A DNA stretch of 7,818 bases from Acidobacteriota bacterium (GTDB lineage: Bacteria > Acidobacteriota > UBA6911 > JACQSX01). Both the position numbers and the translations under genes were made by a program. Below, one piece after another: positions 6,005-7,818 of this stretch. Position 1 is the stretch's first letter. Every line of letters starts with the position of its first letter. The notes beneath the pieces are model-generated. The model was not told the origin of the DNA. It saw only the letters and a list, made by a program, of their open reading frames with translations, and searched no databases. The stretch spans positions 1 through 7,818 of the forward strand of contig JACQGG010000015.1 in the NCBI GenBank assembly GCA_016199665.1, given 5' to 3'.

Positions 6005-7009
6005 CTAATTTCCAGAACCCAGGCCCAGCAGCCGCGCCGCGTTCCCGCCCAACATCTTGGCGGCATCCGCCGGGGCGGCCTGCTGCCTGATTGACGCGAT
6101 ATAGCCTGGCATTGTCATCGCCTCGGGGCCGGAAGAGGTGGTTGCGCCGGTAAAGTCCTGAGGATAGTCGGTCGCAAACACGAGTCTTTCGGGTTGTATC
6201 CCGCGCAGTGCACAGTGGAGGGCCAGGTCCCCCCCTTCAAATCCGGCCATGTCGAAATATAGCATGTCAAAATACTCGCTGAATGGGCGCTTCAGGGGCC
6301 GGTCAAACCGATAAGCTTTCTTGACCAGGCGGTCCTTGATGGCGGAGATGCCGCCGCCGAAATGGCCAATCACAAACTTTAAGGAGGGAAATGTCTCCAG
6401 GACTCCGCCTGCGATCAGCCGCGTCGCGGCCAGGGCCAGGTCGAATTCCCGGCCGATGATTCTTCCAAGATCATGATCTTCCGCCAGCGCGTAGCCCTTT
6501 GGCGCCATCGCCGGATGCACAAAAATCGGGACCTGCAATTCAGCAGCGGCCTGGTATATCTGGAAAAACTCGGGTGCGTCCAAAGGCCGGCCGAAGATCT
6601 GGGAAGTAAGCGTCATTCCCTTCAAGCCGAGTTCGGTCACTGCCCGGCGCAGTTCCGCCACCGCGGAGGCCGGTTCGTTGGCCGGAACATGGGCCAGTCC
6701 CACAAAGCGTCCCGGGTAGGCTTGCTGGGCCTGCGCCAGCCTGTCGTTGATCAAACGGCAGTCGGCGGCCGATGCATCCCAGCCAAGCAGGCACGACAAC
6801 GCGGCCACGTCGATACCGGCTTCATCCATATCTTTGATGTGGATGTCCAGGTCGTAGAGCTTTTCGTGAAGGGTCACCTTGGGCGAGGCGCCGTCCCTTA
6901 CGACGACCTTGCCGCGTCCGGTCGCGCCGCTCCGCGCGGCCAGTTCATAAGGTACGTAATGATGCTGGAAGTCGATAACCAAGTTTCCATTGCTGCCGGG
7001 TCGTTTCAT
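6005..7009 (-). CDS. Amidohydrolase family protein (ACMSD/decarboxylase-like, amidohydrolase_2)
   Basis: A 334-aa TIM-barrel metal-dependent enzyme, close in length to aminocarboxymuconate-semialdehyde decarboxylase (about 336 aa). The family includes decarboxylases and hydratases of aromatic ring-cleavage products. Visible sites: N-terminal IDFQHHYVP (12-20), where His17 is the second His of the usual H-x-H metal motif and Gln15 stands in place of the first; His165 in FVHPA; His216 in GHFGGG, the likely catalytic His; and Asp281 in ATDYPQD, a metal ligand. The related gamma-resorcylate decarboxylases and LigW have Glu at the first position, so substitution there is tolerated in the superfamily. 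The substrate is unknown. The frame is open upstream to 7438, but an SD at 7016-7021 and family homology fix the ATG at 7009. It is not in an operon here. Confidence 0.9.
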   Translation of the reverse strand: MKRPGSNGNLVIDFQHHYVPYELAARSGATGRGKVVVRDGASPKVTLHEKLYDLDIHIKDMDEAGIDVAALSCLLGWDASAADCRLINDRLAQAQQAYPGRFVGLAHVPANEPASAVAELRRAVTELGLKGMTLTSQIFGRPLDAPEFFQIYQAAAELQVPIFVHPAMAPKGYALAEDHDLGRIIGREFDLALAATRLIAGGVLETFPSLKFVIGHFGGGISAIKDRLVKKAYRFDRPLKRPFSEYFDMLYFDMAGFEGGDLALHCALRGIQPERLVFATDYPQDFTGATTSSGPEAMTMPGYIASIRQQAAPADAAKMLGGNAARLLGLGSGN

Positions 7010-7015
7010 TTTGCA

Positions 7016-7021
7016 TCCTTT
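7016..7021 (-). promoter_or_regulatory. Ribosome binding site of the amidohydrolase gene
   Basis: AAAGGA on the minus strand, six bases before ATG 7009. It supports this start over the 143-codon upstream extension, whose residues show no family similarity. Confidence 0.7.
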
Positions 7022-7281
7022 CCGCTGGTCCAAGCCAGGTCCATGGCGCATTATCGCAGAGGATTGGCGGCCGGGTCTACCCGGTATCGGCCCCGGCGAC
7101 TTTTCGCTCTCTTTTGAAAAAGATTGGTAATTCCAAAATTGATCGAACAGCCGTTTAGCTATCAAGCAAACTCCCGCCTGATCTGGAAAAGCGGGTCGTT
7201 CGATTTTCCTGACTTCGGCCCATCCTGGCTTTTTAGATTTAAGTTTAAAGAGGCCGCCAAAAGGGGAAGCGTCGTCAAGCC
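7022..7281. other. Intergenic region without a recognisable gene
   Basis: Open frames on both strands here lack codon or motif support. AT-rich patches at about 7114-7145 and 7229-7251 are candidate promoter areas for the leftward amidohydrolase and the rightward 7282 frame, but no convincing -35/-10 pair was found. Confidence 0.5.
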
Positions 7282-7446
7282 ATGCGACACGCGCGCGGAC
7301 CGATCCTGTTGCCTGCAAGACGACCCGAATCGGCCCCCTGCAAGGCACGTCTGGGCGCTCTGATCCCCTTTGCCGCCCTCTTGACATCGCTGCTTCTGGC
7401 GATTGCAACAGGCCGGGCTCAGAATGACTCAATGTCAATCATATGA
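7282..7446 (+). pseudogene. 5' fragment of an exported-protein gene (signal peptide), interrupted by repeats
   Basis: A 54-codon frame from ATG 7282 to TGA 7444-7446. The N-terminal 23 residues are rich in Arg/Lys (six Arg and one Lys). A hydrophobic core follows at about 24-42 (ALIPFAALLTSLLLAIA), then TGRAQ, a good signal-peptidase I site with cleavage after Ala46. Only eight residues remain (QNDSMSII) before the stop, and those from Asn48 on fall in the TGACTCA repeat cluster. A signal peptide with no mature protein points to a gene truncated by repeat insertion or rearrangement. A weak SD (AGGGGA, 7262-7267) is about 14 bases from the ATG; the true start could be different. The original product cannot be told. 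Confidence 0.5.
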
Positions 7447-7537
7447 CTCAATGTCTATGACTCAATATGACTCAATGTCTGTCACCTTGTATTGTATGAC
7501 TCAATGTATGACTCATGACTCAATGTCTGTCACCTTG
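7424..7537. repeat. TGACTCA tandem repeat cluster
   Basis: Seven copies of ATGACTCA begin at 7424, 7443, 7457, 7467, 7496, 7508 and 7515, most extended to ATGACTCAATGT. A longer 23-bp unit that runs on through GTCTGTCACCTTG occurs twice, at 7467-7489 and 7515-7537, exactly 48 bp apart. TGACTCA is a near-perfect palindrome (TGA-C-TCA). Spacing is irregular (19, 14, 10, 29, 12, 7), so this is not a CRISPR array. It may be slippage-grown repeats, a cluster of protein-binding sites, or part of a mobile element. Confidence 0.9.
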
Positions 7538-7782
7538 GGCATGGCATTTTGTCCTTGCGGGCACATAGTTACGATATCGCGGGCCACGTTTTCGTCCTGC
7601 GATTCGGCAGCGACAGTCTTCCTGTTCTGCTCCGGGAGCTTTGCCCTGGCTTCTTGGTTATGGGTTTCCCAGTCAAGGAAGTGGCACACAGAGCCCTGTG
7701 TCCGGCAGCCTGTCAATGGCCGAAGGGGGATTGGAACCCTTAGGAGCCGGATTTGAACCCTTGGGAGCCGCACTGCCGCCAT
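7513..7782 (-). CDS. Doubtful small ORF, 89 aa, unrecognised
   Basis: I do not recognise this protein. The middle part (about residues 34-80) is hydrophilic with many Gln, Glu, Asn and Lys and looks protein-like. The N-terminal part contains a seven-residue duplication (RLPRVQI / RLLRVPI) made by the 21-bp tandem repeat at 7729-7770. The C-terminal residues KVTDIES and the stop come from the TGACTCA cluster. No SD is evident before the ATG at 7782. Both ends being repeat-derived argues for a fragment or chance frame. Confidence 0.2.
   Translation of the reverse strand: MAAVRLPRVQIRLLRVPIPLRPLTGCRTQGSVCHFLDWETHNQEARAKLPEQNRKTVAAESQDENVARDIVTMCPQGQNAMPKVTDIES
7729..7770. repeat. 21-bp tandem duplication
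   Basis: Two adjacent 21-bp copies, 7729-7749 and 7750-7770, differ at two positions (5 and 14). Each contains a GGATT-type segment followed by GAACCC that resembles the complement of a tRNA T-arm, but neither forms a proper T-stem. Confidence 0.85.
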
Positions 7783-7798
7783 GCCGGAAGAGACCGGC
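7783..7798. repeat. Short hairpin near the window end
   Basis: GCCGG (7783-7787) and CCGGC (7794-7798) form a 5-bp stem with a six-base loop, followed only by TT. It is too short to assign a function, and nothing else is seen to 7818. Confidence 0.3.
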
Positions 7799-7818
7799 TT
7801 GAGAATTCTTGCGTGGGA

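Noticed and set aside
7010..7438. 143-codon N-terminal extension of the amidohydrolase
   Set aside because: The SD before ATG 7009 and the family N-terminus match the short form; the extension is low-complexity and opposite a signal-peptide frame.
7424..7537. CRISPR array
   Set aside because: Repeats are only about 8-12 bp and spacers range from 0 to about 20 bp, with no cas genes.
7729..7770. tRNA-like T-arm sequence (GGGTTCAAATCC on minus strand)
   Set aside because: The T-stem does not pair beyond two bases and no anticodon or acceptor arms are present.

Overview
The window looks like a GC-rich chromosomal piece of a Gram-negative-type soil or environmental bacterium, most likely an Acidobacteriota member. 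That placement is inference from gene style (fused CcdA-TlpA, lipoprotein signal, actinobacterial-type PFK sequence) and from dispersed intergenic repeats; no rRNA or marker gene proves it. No tRNA, rRNA, CRISPR array or transposase gene was found.

Layout, left to right. A C-rich degenerate tandem tract (4-61) runs into the 3' end of a dienelactone-hydrolase-family gene (41-727, minus). A non-coding stretch with a 16-bp perfect inverted repeat (776-791 / 924-939) separates it from a probable minus-strand operon: a DksA/TraR-type C4 zinc-finger regulator (2230-2625) followed after 47 bp by a CcdA-TlpA fusion (977-2182), a membrane thiol-disulfide transporter with its own thioredoxin domain. 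A TPR lipoprotein (2918-3718, plus) converges, 6 bp apart, on a 6-phosphofructokinase (3725-4828, minus). The kinase is divergent, across 70 bp, from a TIGR02757/DUF2400 protein (4899-5777, plus) that carries endonuclease-III-like VDTH and four-cysteine motifs. A convergent intergenic region with a large imperfect palindrome (5826-5910) precedes a minus-strand amidohydrolase of the ACMSD/decarboxylase type (6005-7009).

The last 800 bp differ in character. A short plus-strand reading frame (7282-7446) encodes a convincing signal peptide, then stops inside a cluster of seven TGACTCA repeats (7424-7537), so it looks like the broken 5' end of an exported-protein gene. Beyond it lie a weak minus-strand ORF and a 21-bp tandem duplication. 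This is the most accessory-looking part of the window.

The genes do not form one pathway. They are mostly housekeeping: central carbon metabolism (PFK), extracytoplasmic thiol redox (CcdA-TlpA), transcriptional control (DksA-like), possible DNA maintenance (TIGR02757) and two hydrolase-type enzymes. I did not find a convincing new defence or mobile system. The points most worth a second look are the TIGR02757 protein, the mixed substrate-determinant residues of the PFK, the Gln replacing a metal-ligand His in the amidohydrolase, and the repeat-interrupted exported gene.
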